This document shows positions 45,730 to 54,483 of a stretch of DNA of 64,000 nucleotides, piece after piece. Where the stretch lies: assembly GCA_963807925.1 (NCBI GenBank), contig CAWEDP010000002.1, positions 2,666,001-2,730,000 on the forward strand, given 5' to 3'. Origin of the DNA: CAWEDP01 sp963807925 (GTDB taxonomy: Bacteria; Acidobacteriota; Vicinamibacteria; Vicinamibacterales; CAVVIG01). Under the pieces are notes generated by a model, which saw only the letters and a list, made by a program, of their open reading frames with translations, ran no database searches and was not told the DNA's origin. Position 1 is the first letter of the stretch; the number at the start of each line of letters is the position of its first letter. The position numbers were made by a program, and so were the translations under genes.

Positions 45730-47067
45730 CTACAGGTCGAGCCGCCCGGTGCTCGGTCCCAGGCTCGGAATCTCCGCGCCGGCGAAATGGGCCATGGCGA
45801 GCAGCAGGTTCGCCGTCGGCTCGTCCTTGTTCGCGACGATGTGGCGATTCCCCTGCAGCCCGCCGCAGGCGCCGCCGACCAGGACCGCTGGCGGATTGCT
45901 GCGGTCGTGCGCGTTGCCGTTGCTCATGCCGCTGCCCCAGTAGAGCAGCGCATGATCGAGCAGCGTCCCGTCGCCATCGCGCGTCGCCTTGAGCTTGGTC
46001 AGGAACTCGCCGAACTTGACGATCTGGTAGGTGCCGATCTTCGCGTACTTCGCCAGCTTCTCCGGATCGTTGCCATGGTGCGAGATGCTGTGGTGCGTTT
46101 CGGGGATGCCGATGTGCGCGTACCCGCGGTCGCTCGCCTCGTGGCCGATCATGAAGGTGAACACCCGGGTGATGTCGCCCTGAAAGGCCAGGTGCATCAG
46201 GTTGTAGGTGATGGTCATGTGGTCGTCGAACGCCTCCGGCAGTCCGACGGGCGCCTCCGGGTTGCCGGTCAGGGTGCCGAGACGGCCTTCCATCCGATCG
46301 AGCTGCTGCTCGACTTCGCGAATGTTGCTCAGGTATTCGTCCAGGATCGCGCGGTCGGGCGCGCCGAGCGTGCGCCGCAGCTTCGCCGTTTCCTCGGTCA
46401 CGGAATCGAGCAGGCTCTCCTTTTCCTTCAGCCGGGCGGTCCGCTTCTCGGCCGAGTCGGTCTCGCCGAACATCCGCTCGAAGGTGACGCGCGGATTGAT
46501 GCCAACCGGGAGCGGGCTGGCGTCGTCGCGCCAGGAGAGGGTGTTGAAGAAGGTGCAGGGGAAGCCGTCGCAGGCGCCGACCGCGGTCCCCATGTCTTCG
46601 GTGCCGACCTCGAGGGACCGCAGCGGGGTATCCCCGGCCACCGCATCGGCGATGTACTGGTCGACGGTCTTCTTGGACTGGATGATCCCGAACGTGTCGC
46701 CGGTGGCGCCTCGCGCGGCCACCGGCCCGACGCCGTTCAGAAACGCCGCGCTGGCGCCGGCGTGGACCGATGCGCCCCAGGGCGCCTTCATCTTGCTGAC
46801 CGTGACCAGCTGATCGCGGTGCGCCTCGAGGGGCTTCATGACCGGCTTGAACTCGAAGTCGCTCCCCTGCTTGTCCGGATGCCACGTATCGGGAAACACG
46901 CCGTTGGGCATGTAGACGGCGCCGAACCGGAACGGCGACGTGCCCGGGGTGCGGGCGCTCGCCGTGAGCGCGGGCACCATGGCGTCCATGAAGGGGAGCG
47001 CAACGGTGGCGCCCAGCGCACCTCTCATGAACGTGCGGCGGGACAGGTGCTTCTTGGTGATGATCAT
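45730..47067 (-). CDS. DUF1552 Tat-exported protein
   Basis: A 445-residue protein beginning KKHLSRRTFMRGALGATVAL, a twin-arginine signal. It shows DUF1552 features: SPFRFGAVYMPNGVFPDTWH, SVHAGASAAFLNGVGPVAAR, VDQYIADAVAGDTPLRSLEV, then TYNLMHLAFQGDITRVFTFM, IPETHHSISHHGNDPEKLAK and LLYWGSGMSNGNAHDRSNPP. The fold is related to sulfatase/alkaline-phosphatase-like DUF1501 proteins. It is encoded together with DUF1592 haem-domain proteins in Planctomycetota and Acidobacteriota; biochemical function is not established. ATGA overlap with the DUF1592 gene; last gene of the three-gene operon. Confidence 0.92.
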   Translation of the reverse strand: MIITKKHLSRRTFMRGALGATVALPFMDAMVPALTASARTPGTSPFRFGAVYMPNGVFPDTWHPDKQGSDFEFKPVMKPLEAHRDQLVTVSKMKAPWGASVHAGASAAFLNGVGPVAARGATGDTFGIIQSKKTVDQYIADAVAGDTPLRSLEVGTEDMGTAVGACDGFPCTFFNTLSWRDDASPLPVGINPRVTFERMFGETDSAEKRTARLKEKESLLDSVTEETAKLRRTLGAPDRAILDEYLSNIREVEQQLDRMEGRLGTLTGNPEAPVGLPEAFDDHMTITYNLMHLAFQGDITRVFTFMIGHEASDRGYAHIGIPETHHSISHHGNDPEKLAKYAKIGTYQIVKFGEFLTKLKATRDGDGTLLDHALLYWGSGMSNGNAHDRSNPPAVLVGGACGGLQGNRHIVANKDEPTANLLLAMAHFAGAEIPSLGPSTGRLDL

Positions 47068-49595
47068 GGCTGCTCCACTCTCGCGCGCGTGACGCTGTTG
47101 ACGGTGTCGTCTCCCGACTCCAACTTGACCCGCATCTGGAACGGCGCGCTCTCGACGATGCCCATCACGATGGACGAGAGGCGATAGTCATTCTGCGCCG
47201 CCTTCTTCACGATGCTCCGGACGACGGGCATGTCGAACGGTTCGAGCCCGCGGCCCAGCGCGTAGATCAGCATCCGCTCGGTGATGACGGTGACGAACGC
47301 ATCCGGACGGCTCAGGATGACCGCCCGCAACGCCGCGGGGCCATCCACCTTCGAGCCGTCGGCCAGCACGCCCGCCGTGTCGAGCGCCGCGCCGTCGGCG
47401 CCGGTGTCGCGCCACTGCCCCACCGAATTGAAGTTTTCGAGCGCGAAGCCCACCGGGTCGATGATGCGGTGGCACGACGCGCACACCGGATTCTTGCGGT
47501 GCAGCTCGAGCTGGTCGCGGACGGTCTTCGGCGCGCTCGCCGCGCCCTTGGCGCTCTCTTCGAGCGTCGGCACGTTCGGCGGCGGCTGCGGCGGCGGCGT
47601 GTCGAGGAAGTTCGTCAGGATGTACTTGCCGCGGAACACCGGCGAGGTCCGGTTGGCGACGGCGGTCATCGACAGGATGCTCCCCTGGCCGAGCAGCCCG
47701 CGCCGGTTCGGGTCGGTGAGCGTCACCTGACGGAAGCGCGACCCGTAGACGTCGGGGATGCCGTAGTGGCGGGCGAGCCGTTCATTCACGAACGTGTAGT
47801 CCGCGCTCAGGAGCTCGAGCGCGCTGCGGTCGGTGCGCAGGATGTGGCCGAAGAACAGCTGGGTCTCGCGGCGGAAGGCCTTGCGGATATTGTCGTCGAA
47901 ATCGGGGAACATCAGCAGGTCGGGTGTGACCTTCGACTCCAGATTCCGCAACTGCAGCCACTGTCCGGTGAAGTTGTCGACCAGTGCGTCGGCGCGCTCG
48001 TCCGCAATCATCCGCCGCACCTGCGCGGCCAGCACGCCCGGAGCGCGGAGGCGGCCGGCCGCGGCCAGGTTCAACAGCCGATCGTCCGGGATGCTGCTCC
48101 ACAGGAAGAACGACAGCCGGGAGGCGAGGTCGACGTCGGTGACCGCGTGCGCCGTGCCCGGGCGCTCGCCGACCGGGTCGCGTTCGATGCGGTAGAGAAA
48201 CGACGGGCTCGAGAGAATGCGCGCGAGGCCGGCGCGGATCCCGCCGTCGAAGTCGGCGCCGCCCTCGCGCGTCTGCGTGTAGAACGCGAGCGGCGCCTGG
48301 ACGTCGGCAGCCGTGACCGGACGCCGGTAGGCGCGGCGCGCCAGGTTCAGGAGGATCTTCTCGGCGCACGCGGCCTCGGTTGCGCCGCTCGATCCGGGGC
48401 GGCACACGAAGACGCGTTCGCGGCTCGGCGTGCTGCTGACGCCCGTCACGTTGTACGGCCCTTCGATGCCGACCGTTCTCAGCTTCGGCTGGCCGCCGAT
48501 CATGTGGATTTCCTGGCTGTCGCGCAGCGACGGCTGCCAGACGTCCTGCCGCTCGGCGCGCCGCTCTCTCCACGTGAAGCCGACGTCGTGCGGACCGGCG
48601 GTCACCTTGACGCGGCCGGTCATCCGCGCATCGATGATCGCCTTCGCCTCGTTCATGTCCTTGGCCTGCACCTCGTGATCCTTCGGTCCGCCGACGGGCG
48701 CCGAGTACACCTCCGCGCCATCGACGGTGATCACGAAGGTGTGCGGCGTGTCGTTGCCTTCGACGCCGGCGTAGCCTTCCTCGACGCCGCGTACCAGGCG
48801 GCCCGACAGCCTGTACTCGCCGTCGGCGGGGAACACGTGGCGCACGAGGGTGCCGCCGCGCGTCCCGATCGGCAGGCCGTCGACGTGGCCGCTCTGCGTG
48901 AACTCCCGGCTGATCGAATACTCGGTCGTGCCGGGCCGCACGTCCGGTTCCCCGACCGCCATGGCGCTGATGCGCTGCGCGGCGCTGACGTACCGCTCGA
49001 GCAGGAGCGGCGAGGTCTTCAGGGACGCCGCGATGTTGTCGAACCCGAAATTCGCACCGTCGCTCGGCAGCAGATCGGCGACATTCACGTCGAGCGCGAG
49101 CAGATCGCGAATCGCGTTCCCGTATTCGGTGCGGTTCAGCCTGTGCACCACGTAGCGGCCCGGGCTGCTCCGCCCCTCCCACGCGCGATCGAGCGACGCC
49201 GCCAGCCACGTCGTGAACGCGGCGTACTCCGGCTCCTTCGGGTGCGGCATCCCCTGCGGCGGCATCGCCCGCACGCTCAGCTTCCGCAGCACGCGCTCCC
49301 AAGTCGCCGCATGCGGAAGCAGATCCTCGAGGCTGGCCGTCTCGAGGTTCACCGGATTTTCGGTGGGCGACTTGGTGCGGCTGTTATGACACCCGACGCA
49401 GTACTGATTCACCCACGCGCGGTATTTCGCCGCGTCGCCGGGCGCCGCCGCCGGCGACTGCCCCACCCCACGCGCCACACGCGCCGGGCGGGCACGCGAC
49501 GGCGCCGGCGCCGCCGGCGGGGCGCTCCCGGACTGGGCGACGAGCGCCGCCGCACCCGCCCACACGAGAGCCGCGCTCACCAACACGTGCTTCAT
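47064..49595 (-). CDS. DUF1592-type multidomain protein with two cytochrome-c-like haem motifs
   Basis: An 843-residue exported protein. After a signal peptide, WVNQYCVGCHNSRTKSPTEN places one CxxCH at about residues 66-70. The DUF1587 (RYVVHRLNRTEYGNAIRDLL), carbohydrate-binding-like middle, DUF1595, DUF1592 (DLASRLSFFLWSSIPDDRLL), DUF1588 (RRGLLGQGSILSMTAVANRT) and DUF1585 domains follow in the usual order; CASCHRIIDPVGFALENFNS gives the second CxxCH at 705-709. Two covalent haems suggest electron transfer at or outside the inner membrane. Co-encoded with ankyrin and DUF1552 proteins by ATGA overlaps. Confidence 0.93.
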   Translation of the reverse strand: MKHVLVSAALVWAGAAALVAQSGSAPPAAPAPSRARPARVARGVGQSPAAAPGDAAKYRAWVNQYCVGCHNSRTKSPTENPVNLETASLEDLLPHAATWERVLRKLSVRAMPPQGMPHPKEPEYAAFTTWLAASLDRAWEGRSSPGRYVVHRLNRTEYGNAIRDLLALDVNVADLLPSDGANFGFDNIAASLKTSPLLLERYVSAAQRISAMAVGEPDVRPGTTEYSISREFTQSGHVDGLPIGTRGGTLVRHVFPADGEYRLSGRLVRGVEEGYAGVEGNDTPHTFVITVDGAEVYSAPVGGPKDHEVQAKDMNEAKAIIDARMTGRVKVTAGPHDVGFTWRERRAERQDVWQPSLRDSQEIHMIGGQPKLRTVGIEGPYNVTGVSSTPSRERVFVCRPGSSGATEAACAEKILLNLARRAYRRPVTAADVQAPLAFYTQTREGGADFDGGIRAGLARILSSPSFLYRIERDPVGERPGTAHAVTDVDLASRLSFFLWSSIPDDRLLNLAAAGRLRAPGVLAAQVRRMIADERADALVDNFTGQWLQLRNLESKVTPDLLMFPDFDDNIRKAFRRETQLFFGHILRTDRSALELLSADYTFVNERLARHYGIPDVYGSRFRQVTLTDPNRRGLLGQGSILSMTAVANRTSPVFRGKYILTNFLDTPPPQPPPNVPTLEESAKGAASAPKTVRDQLELHRKNPVCASCHRIIDPVGFALENFNSVGQWRDTGADGAALDTAGVLADGSKVDGPAALRAVILSRPDAFVTVITERMLIYALGRGLEPFDMPVVRSIVKKAAQNDYRLSSIVMGIVESAPFQMRVKLESGDDTVNSVTRARVEQP

Positions 49596-51427
49596 GGCGC
49601 GCCCTGCCCGGTGCCCGCCACGGCCTCGCCGGATTTCGTGTCAGAAACTTTCTCGTCGACCTTCTTCTCGTCGAGCTTCTTGTCCTTCTCGTCGGCCTTT
49701 TTGCCGTCGATCTTCTGGTCGTCGGCCGCCTTGTCATCCTTCTCGCCGTCGGATTTCTTGACCTCTGCCGGCAACGGCGGCGGTACCGGCGCGGGGTCGT
49801 TCGGCCCGAGGTGCATCAACTCGCGCACGGCGGCGATCACTTCCTCGCGCGTGTTGCGCTTCGGCTGGAACGTGTCCGGATCGTTGTTGTTGCCGGGCGG
49901 CGGCGGAGGCTCCGGTTTTTCGGCCAGCAACAACGGCGTCAGGTTGTCCTTGTTGACGGCGTCGAGCCTGGCGCCCGCCGCCACGAGCGAGCGGATGATC
50001 TCCACCTGTCTGGCCTGCACCGCCTGGTGCAGCGGGGTCGAGCCATCGGGCGCCTTGACGTTCGGGTTGGCGCCGGCCGCGAGCAGGACCTTGACCGCCT
50101 CGATCGGTTCGCGATTCGACGCTTCGCGGAACGGCGGCGGTCCGAGGCGGCCGAAGCCGGGCCCCGCCGCGAAAGCCGCACCGCGCCCGCCGACCATCGC
50201 CACCATGACCGGCGTCTTGCCCACGTTGCCGCGGCCCGGGCCCGGGGCTGCCGCGGCGGCGGCGGCGCCGCGGCCCTCCTTCTTGACCTCGCTCGGACTC
50301 CAGTCGACCTGCGCGCCGTGCGCGACCATGAGCTTCAGCGCCTCGACGTCGGAGGCCACGGCGGCGCGAAAGAACGGCGAGGCGTTGATCTCGGGATCGC
50401 AGCACAGCGTCGTCGAGTGCAGCTGGCCGATGAACGCCTTGTTGGGATCGGCGCCGCGGTCCAGCAGCAGCTTGACGAGATCGAGGGCCGTCAACGCGTT
50501 GGGATGATCGGCGCGCAGCCGCGACCCGTCATGGGCGCGCATGTCGGTCGTGGCGTCGTGCATGTCCACGGCGAAATAGAGCGAGCCGTCCTTCGGATCG
50601 GCACCGAGATCGATGAGCGTCTTCGCCAGATCGAACCGGTCGTTGACGAGGGCGATGATCGTCGCCGTGACGTGGTCGCCGTTGGTCAGCTTGGGGTCGG
50701 CCCCCGCCTTGATCAGGGCCCGGGCGACGTCCTCGTGGCCGTTGCGCACGGCGAACATCAGCGCCGTGAACCCGCCCGTCGCGTGGTCCGCGTGCTTGCG
50801 GTCTTCGATCGTATTGATGTGCGCCTGGCGATTGGGATCCGCGCCGGCCTCGACGAGCGCCTTCACGACGGCCAGGTGGCCTTCGTCGGCGGCCCACATG
50901 AGCGCCGTTTCCTGCTGGTAGTTGTCGGCCGCATTGACGTTCGCCCCGACCTTCGCGCCCGCCTCGAGCAGCAGCCGGACGGCCTCCACGCGCCCGGCGC
51001 GCGAGGCCGCCATCAGCGGGGTCTCACCTTCGGGATGCGTCACCAGCGGACTCGCGCCGGCGTCGAGCAGCGCCTCGATGATGGGCGCATCGCCGGTCCG
51101 GCTCGCCTGCAGGAGCGGCGTCACGCCGTAGTGATTGGCGGCGTCCACCTTGGCGCCCGACGCAATCAGCGTTCGCGCCATGTCCACGTCGTCGTTATAC
51201 GCGGCCCACAGGAGCGCGGTCGATCCGTCGCTGCCGGGGAGGTTCACGTCCGCACGGTCTTTGACCAGCGCGCGGACGGCCGCCAGGTCGCCCGTGCGGG
51301 CAGCCTCGGCCACCACACTCGTTCCCGCCGCGCGCCCGCCCGGCTGGAGCGCGGCCACTGCCACCACCGCCGGCAGCCATCCCAGCGCACGCCGGCCCCA
51401 CGCGGGCCCGATTGGAAGACCTCTCAT
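49592..51427 (-). CDS. Exported ankyrin-repeat protein with Lys/Asp-rich tail
   Basis: About 611 residues from the ATG at 51427 (MRGLPIGPAWGRRALGWLPA), with a signal-peptide-like helix LPAVVAVAALQPGGRAAGTS. Around ten ankyrin units are visible, such as SDGSTALLWAAYNDDVDMAR, YGVTPLLQASRTGDAPIIEA, ETALMWAADEGHLAVVKALV and DGSTPLHQAVQARQVEIIRS, with a Gly/Ala insertion after VDWSPSEVKKEGRG. The last 70 residues are highly charged (KKADEKDKKLDEKKVDEKVS). Ankyrins bind proteins; here the partner is presumably the DUF1592 or DUF1552 product, which are downstream in the same overlapping unit. Confidence 0.9.
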   Translation of the reverse strand: MRGLPIGPAWGRRALGWLPAVVAVAALQPGGRAAGTSVVAEAARTGDLAAVRALVKDRADVNLPGSDGSTALLWAAYNDDVDMARTLIASGAKVDAANHYGVTPLLQASRTGDAPIIEALLDAGASPLVTHPEGETPLMAASRAGRVEAVRLLLEAGAKVGANVNAADNYQQETALMWAADEGHLAVVKALVEAGADPNRQAHINTIEDRKHADHATGGFTALMFAVRNGHEDVARALIKAGADPKLTNGDHVTATIIALVNDRFDLAKTLIDLGADPKDGSLYFAVDMHDATTDMRAHDGSRLRADHPNALTALDLVKLLLDRGADPNKAFIGQLHSTTLCCDPEINASPFFRAAVASDVEALKLMVAHGAQVDWSPSEVKKEGRGAAAAAAAPGPGRGNVGKTPVMVAMVGGRGAAFAAGPGFGRLGPPPFREASNREPIEAVKVLLAAGANPNVKAPDGSTPLHQAVQARQVEIIRSLVAAGARLDAVNKDNLTPLLLAEKPEPPPPPGNNNDPDTFQPKRNTREEVIAAVRELMHLGPNDPAPVPPPLPAEVKKSDGEKDDKAADDQKIDGKKADEKDKKLDEKKVDEKVSDTKSGEAVAGTGQGAP

Positions 51428-51605
51428 GGCGTTTCCCCGGCAATAGCAGTCACACACGTCCCGAGCTGTCGCAGGAAAATAATAGGCGGGTCGGGAAGCG
51501 CTTCACAACAAAATTCGGTCCAAATTGACGCGCCCGAACCGCGTCCAACCACAGCCCCTTTCCCCCTCCGGAAACGGAAGGGGAACGTGCGTAGAATGAG
51601 GCGAC

Positions 51606-52086
51606 ATGGCCTCTCGTCTGTCGAGCCGCGTCTTGGTGGCGGCCGTGGTCCTCGCGTCCGCAGACACCGTGTTCGCGCAGGTCGGAGCGGCGGCGCTCCA
51701 GCAGCGTCTGGCCAAGGCCACACGCCTGAGCTGCGCGTTTTCGCTGGTGGCCACCGGCACCTGGAAGGACGGGACGCCAGGCGCCCAGGTGACCCCGGCG
51801 CAACTGACCGTCACTTTCACCAACGTGAACGCCGACGAGGGGACCGCCGACATGGATAGCAACTTCGGCGGCTCGCTGATCGTCGTCCGGGTACTCGAAC
51901 GGCTACCTCCACCTGATGCAGATGCAGAGCGCCGGTCCGCTCTATACGACGACGGTGCTGGCCAAGGAAACCCGCGACGGCCGGCTGATGGCGATTCAGA
52001 CGCGGCACGAGTACACCGACATCAGCCTGCCCGGGTTCACCTCGCGCCCGGAAATGTATCTCGGGGATTGCGCCGTGACGCCGTAG
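51606..52086 (+). CDS. Small secreted protein of unknown function, one-base frameshift
   Basis: Two frames join into a 159-residue protein. The first begins MASRLSSRVLVAAVVLASAD, a signal peptide ending near VFAQ, and runs through TVTFTNVNADEGTADMDSNF. The second reads NGYLHLMQMQSAGPLYTTTV and EYTDISLPGFTSRPEMYLGD to the TAG at 52084. Dropping one G from the GGG at 51889-51891 joins them as IVVRYSNGYLHLM. Total length is 3n+1. The beta-rich pattern and the conserved-looking closing motif LPGFTSRPE suggest a small periplasmic protein; I know no function. It is divergent from the ankyrin operon (178 bp apart). Confidence 0.7.
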
Positions 52087-52108
52087 CGCCCGCGATGCGC
52101 GGGCCGGC

Positions 52109-52852
52109 TCAGCGCTCCCGCACCTTCAGGTGCGTGCCGCCCTTTTCGTCGATGTACTCGCGATTGTTGTCGCACACGAACTCGACCATCTCGTAGCCGG
52201 GCATCCGGCGGTAGGCCAGCGTATAGGTGACCGGCCTCTCCAGGACCACCGGGTCGTCGATGGTGATCTGATCGTGCAGGAAGTCGGCCGCGACGAGCCG
52301 CAGGCGTTCGGTAATCCGCATGCGATCGCTGTGAGGCATGTTCAGGTACGCCGGCACCGACGGCTTGATGCCGATGGTGTCGACCACCAGCGTGTCGCCT
52401 TCCCAGCGACCCACCGACCGCCCGTAGTAGCCGGGCGGCACGTCGTCGATCGACGATTGCGGTCGGTCAAGGTAGATCCGCCGCACCTCGCTGAAGGCCT
52501 CCGTCACGATCGTGATCTGGCCGGAGGTGGGGAGGATCTCGATCGGGTACAGCGCGACCGACATCATGCGCGGCATCCCGTACGGCACGCAGGCCACCGC
52601 GAGGCTCGCGAGCGGCTCGCCGCGATCGGCAGCCGCCGTCTCGGCCGCCTTTCGAGCGTCGAACGGCGCGGCGTACGCCGGCTTGAGCACGAGTGGCGTC
52701 GCCGGCGGGGGCGCGAGCTTGGGGTCAGCGCCGCGACCGCCGCGGTACGGCGCCCACACGCCCGTCAGATCGGGAGGCGCCGACGGCGGCTGCGCGGACG
52801 CGGCCGCCGCGAGCAGCGCAGCCAGCGCGGCCGCAGCCGTCCACCGCGTCAC
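52109..52852 (-). CDS. Exported protein of unknown function
   Basis: About 247 residues from a GTG at 52852 that overlaps the stop of the DUF6152 gene (GTGA). The signal peptide AAAALAALLAAAASAQPPSA is followed by PPDLTGVWAPYRGGRGADPK, a start typical of a large group of acidobacterial secreted proteins that open DLTGxW. Later blocks are ACVPYGMPRMMSVALYPIEI, VRRIYLDRPQSSIDDVPPGY, GRWEGDTLVVDTIGIKPSVP and ERLRLVAADFLHDQITIDDP. I would expect a lipocalin-like beta-barrel but cannot show it. The pairing with DUF6152 recurs in this group of organisms as far as I recall. Confidence 0.82.
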   Translation of the reverse strand: MTRWTAAAALAALLAAAASAQPPSAPPDLTGVWAPYRGGRGADPKLAPPPATPLVLKPAYAAPFDARKAAETAAADRGEPLASLAVACVPYGMPRMMSVALYPIEILPTSGQITIVTEAFSEVRRIYLDRPQSSIDDVPPGYYGRSVGRWEGDTLVVDTIGIKPSVPAYLNMPHSDRMRITERLRLVAADFLHDQITIDDPVVLERPVTYTLAYRRMPGYEMVEFVCDNNREYIDEKGGTHLKVRER

Positions 52853-53256
52853 GGCAGGCCTCCAGGGGTCGGCCCGTTGCCGAGCACGCGGCCGTCCGGC
52901 ATCGTAATCCGGGACAGCAGCGCGCCCGGCTGCCCGTTCTTCAGGGGGTTGACGATGACCGTGATCCGGTCGCCGTACTTGAGGTCCTTGAACTTCCAGC
53001 CGCCCTGCATGAGGATGCTCGGGCTGCCGAGCTCGATGCTCCAGTGGGTGACGCCCTGCTCTCCAGCCACGTCGAGCTCGATGTACGCGTGCGGGTTCGT
53101 CCACTCGAACGCCGTCACCGTGCCGGCGAGAGTGACACGGCGCGTGGTGTCGAACATCGCAAACGAGTGGTGCGCGAGCGCGGGACGCGCGCTCGACGCG
53201 ACCGCCGCCGCGAGGATGCTCACGCCAATCGCCCGGACTCGTGTCGATCGCCGCAT
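52849..53256 (-). CDS. DUF6152 secreted protein
   Basis: A 135-residue protein: signal peptide with VSILAAAVASSARPALA, then HHSFAMFDTTRRVTLAGTVT and FEWTNPHAYIELDVAGEQGV, the diagnostic DUF6152 opening (the HHSF motif directly after the cleavage site and the WTNPHxxI core). A WSIELGSPSILMQGGWKFKD and DRITVIVNPLKNGQPGALLS segment closes a small beta-barrel. Histidines at the mature N-terminus might bind metal; that is inference. It is the first gene of a two-gene unit and divergent from the Tat-exported gene at 53362. Confidence 0.88.
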   Translation of the reverse strand: MRRSTRVRAIGVSILAAAVASSARPALAHHSFAMFDTTRRVTLAGTVTAFEWTNPHAYIELDVAGEQGVTHWSIELGSPSILMQGGWKFKDLKYGDRITVIVNPLKNGQPGALLSRITMPDGRVLGNGPTPGGLP

Positions 53257-53361
53257 GGCTGGCGTCTCCTGAGGCTTCGAAGCCCCGCTGCGCGCCGGAG
53301 TATGCCACAGGATCCAGCCGCCCACGGGTCTTGGTATAGTGCACGCCTGAGGAGGATGATC

Positions 53362-54045
53362 ATGACGCATGACCATGTTGCTCGCCGTTCGTTCATGGCT
53401 GGACTCGGTACGGCCGTCGGCGCATTCGCGCTCGAGCCGCAGGGCGCCTCGGCCCAGACCGGCTCGCGGACATTTCAGCCCGCTCGCCATCAGAAGGACG
53501 CCTGGTTCAACGCCGTCCCGGGCAGGCACCGCACGATCGTCGACTGCGCGACGCCGGGCGGAGCGGGCGAGGGCATCCTGTACGCCAACAACCTGTACGA
53601 GGCCAACAAGTCGGGCTACTCGCTCACCGACGCCGACGTGGCCGTCGTCGTGTGCCTGCGACACTTCGCCACGGTGTTCGCCTACAACGACGCGATCTGG
53701 GCCAAGTACGGCAAGGCGATGAGCGACCTCGTGCAGTTCACCGACCCGAAGACGAAGCAGGCGCCCTCCACCAACCTGCTCAACTCCGCCGACTACGGCA
53801 TGTCGCTGCCGAATCTGGGCAACACGATCCCGTCGGTCGTGAAGCGGGGGACGCAGTTCGCCGTGTGCGACATGGCCACGACCTTCATCTCGAGCCAGGT
53901 CGCCGCGGGCGCCAAGGCCGATCCGCAGGCGACGTACAAGGAGTTCGTCGCGAACCTGATTCCGAACAGCCATCTCGTGGCGGCCGGCGTCGTCGCTGTC
54001 AACCGCGCACAGGAGTACGGCTACACGCTGTTGACGGCGCTCTGA
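53362..54045 (+). CDS. Tat-exported DsrE/F-like fold protein
   Basis: About 227 residues from the ATG at 53362, preceded by GGAGG six bases upstream; an ATG at 53356 is too close to it. HDHVARRSFMAGLGTAVGAF is a twin-arginine signal. The mature part, RHRTIVDCATPGGAGEGILY, ANNLYEANKSGYSLTDADVA and VVVCLRHFATVFAYNDAIWA, resembles the DsrE/DsrF-type sulfur-transfer fold, with strand VVVCLR and a Cys in FAVCDMATTFISSQ. The exported location is unusual for that fold. Assignment is by overall pattern, not a firm motif. Confidence 0.72.
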   Translation: MTHDHVARRSFMAGLGTAVGAFALEPQGASAQTGSRTFQPARHQKDAWFNAVPGRHRTIVDCATPGGAGEGILYANNLYEANKSGYSLTDADVAVVVCLRHFATVFAYNDAIWAKYGKAMSDLVQFTDPKTKQAPSTNLLNSADYGMSLPNLGNTIPSVVKRGTQFAVCDMATTFISSQVAAGAKADPQATYKEFVANLIPNSHLVAAGVVAVNRAQEYGYTLLTAL

Positions 54046-54125
54046 CGCAGCGGTCGGAAGCGTTTGGATCGGGCCGCGAGTCGGGGCGCACGATCCCGGA
54101 CGCGGCTCGGCTACAATCGGCACGC

Positions 54126-54452
54126 ATGCAGGAGCCGCAGGTCATCGACCCGGCCGGGCACGCCCAGTGGCGCGCCGACAGGATGGGCAAGAGCACGCTG
54201 TACGAGTCGCCGCGCCTGCTGGTCGGCCTCAATTGCTTCGAACCGGGTCAGTCGCACGCGCTGCACGCGCATGCCGGCACCGACAAGCTGTACTACGTGC
54301 TCGACGGCGAAGGCCTGTTCCTGCTGGACGATCGAGAGCTGCCGATGAAAGCCGGCGATCTGCTGGTGGCACCCGAAGGCGTCGCGCACGGCGTTCGCAA
54401 CAGCGGCGCGAAGCGGCTGCTCGTGATGGCGGTGCTGGCGCCGGCACCGTGA
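54126..54452 (+). CDS. Small cupin protein
   Basis: A 108-residue single cupin without signal peptide. Motif 1 is FEPGQSHALHAHAGTDKLYY with the metal-binding His residues, and motif 2 is APEGVAHGVRNSGAKRLLVM with its His. The intervening VLDGEGLFLLDDRELPMKAG is the usual beta hairpin. Likely a metal-binding cytoplasmic protein (sugar isomerase, dioxygenase or sensor); nothing distinguishes these. Start ATG at 54126, about 80 bp after the preceding gene. Confidence 0.85.
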   Translation: MQEPQVIDPAGHAQWRADRMGKSTLYESPRLLVGLNCFEPGQSHALHAHAGTDKLYYVLDGEGLFLLDDRELPMKAGDLLVAPEGVAHGVRNSGAKRLLVMAVLAPAP

Positions 54453-54483
54453 TCGAGCCGGGAGGAGCCGGCTCGGCTCTTCG

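Noticed and set aside
47469..50507. Plus-strand open frame of 1012 codons
   Set aside because: Shadow of the DUF1592 and ankyrin genes.
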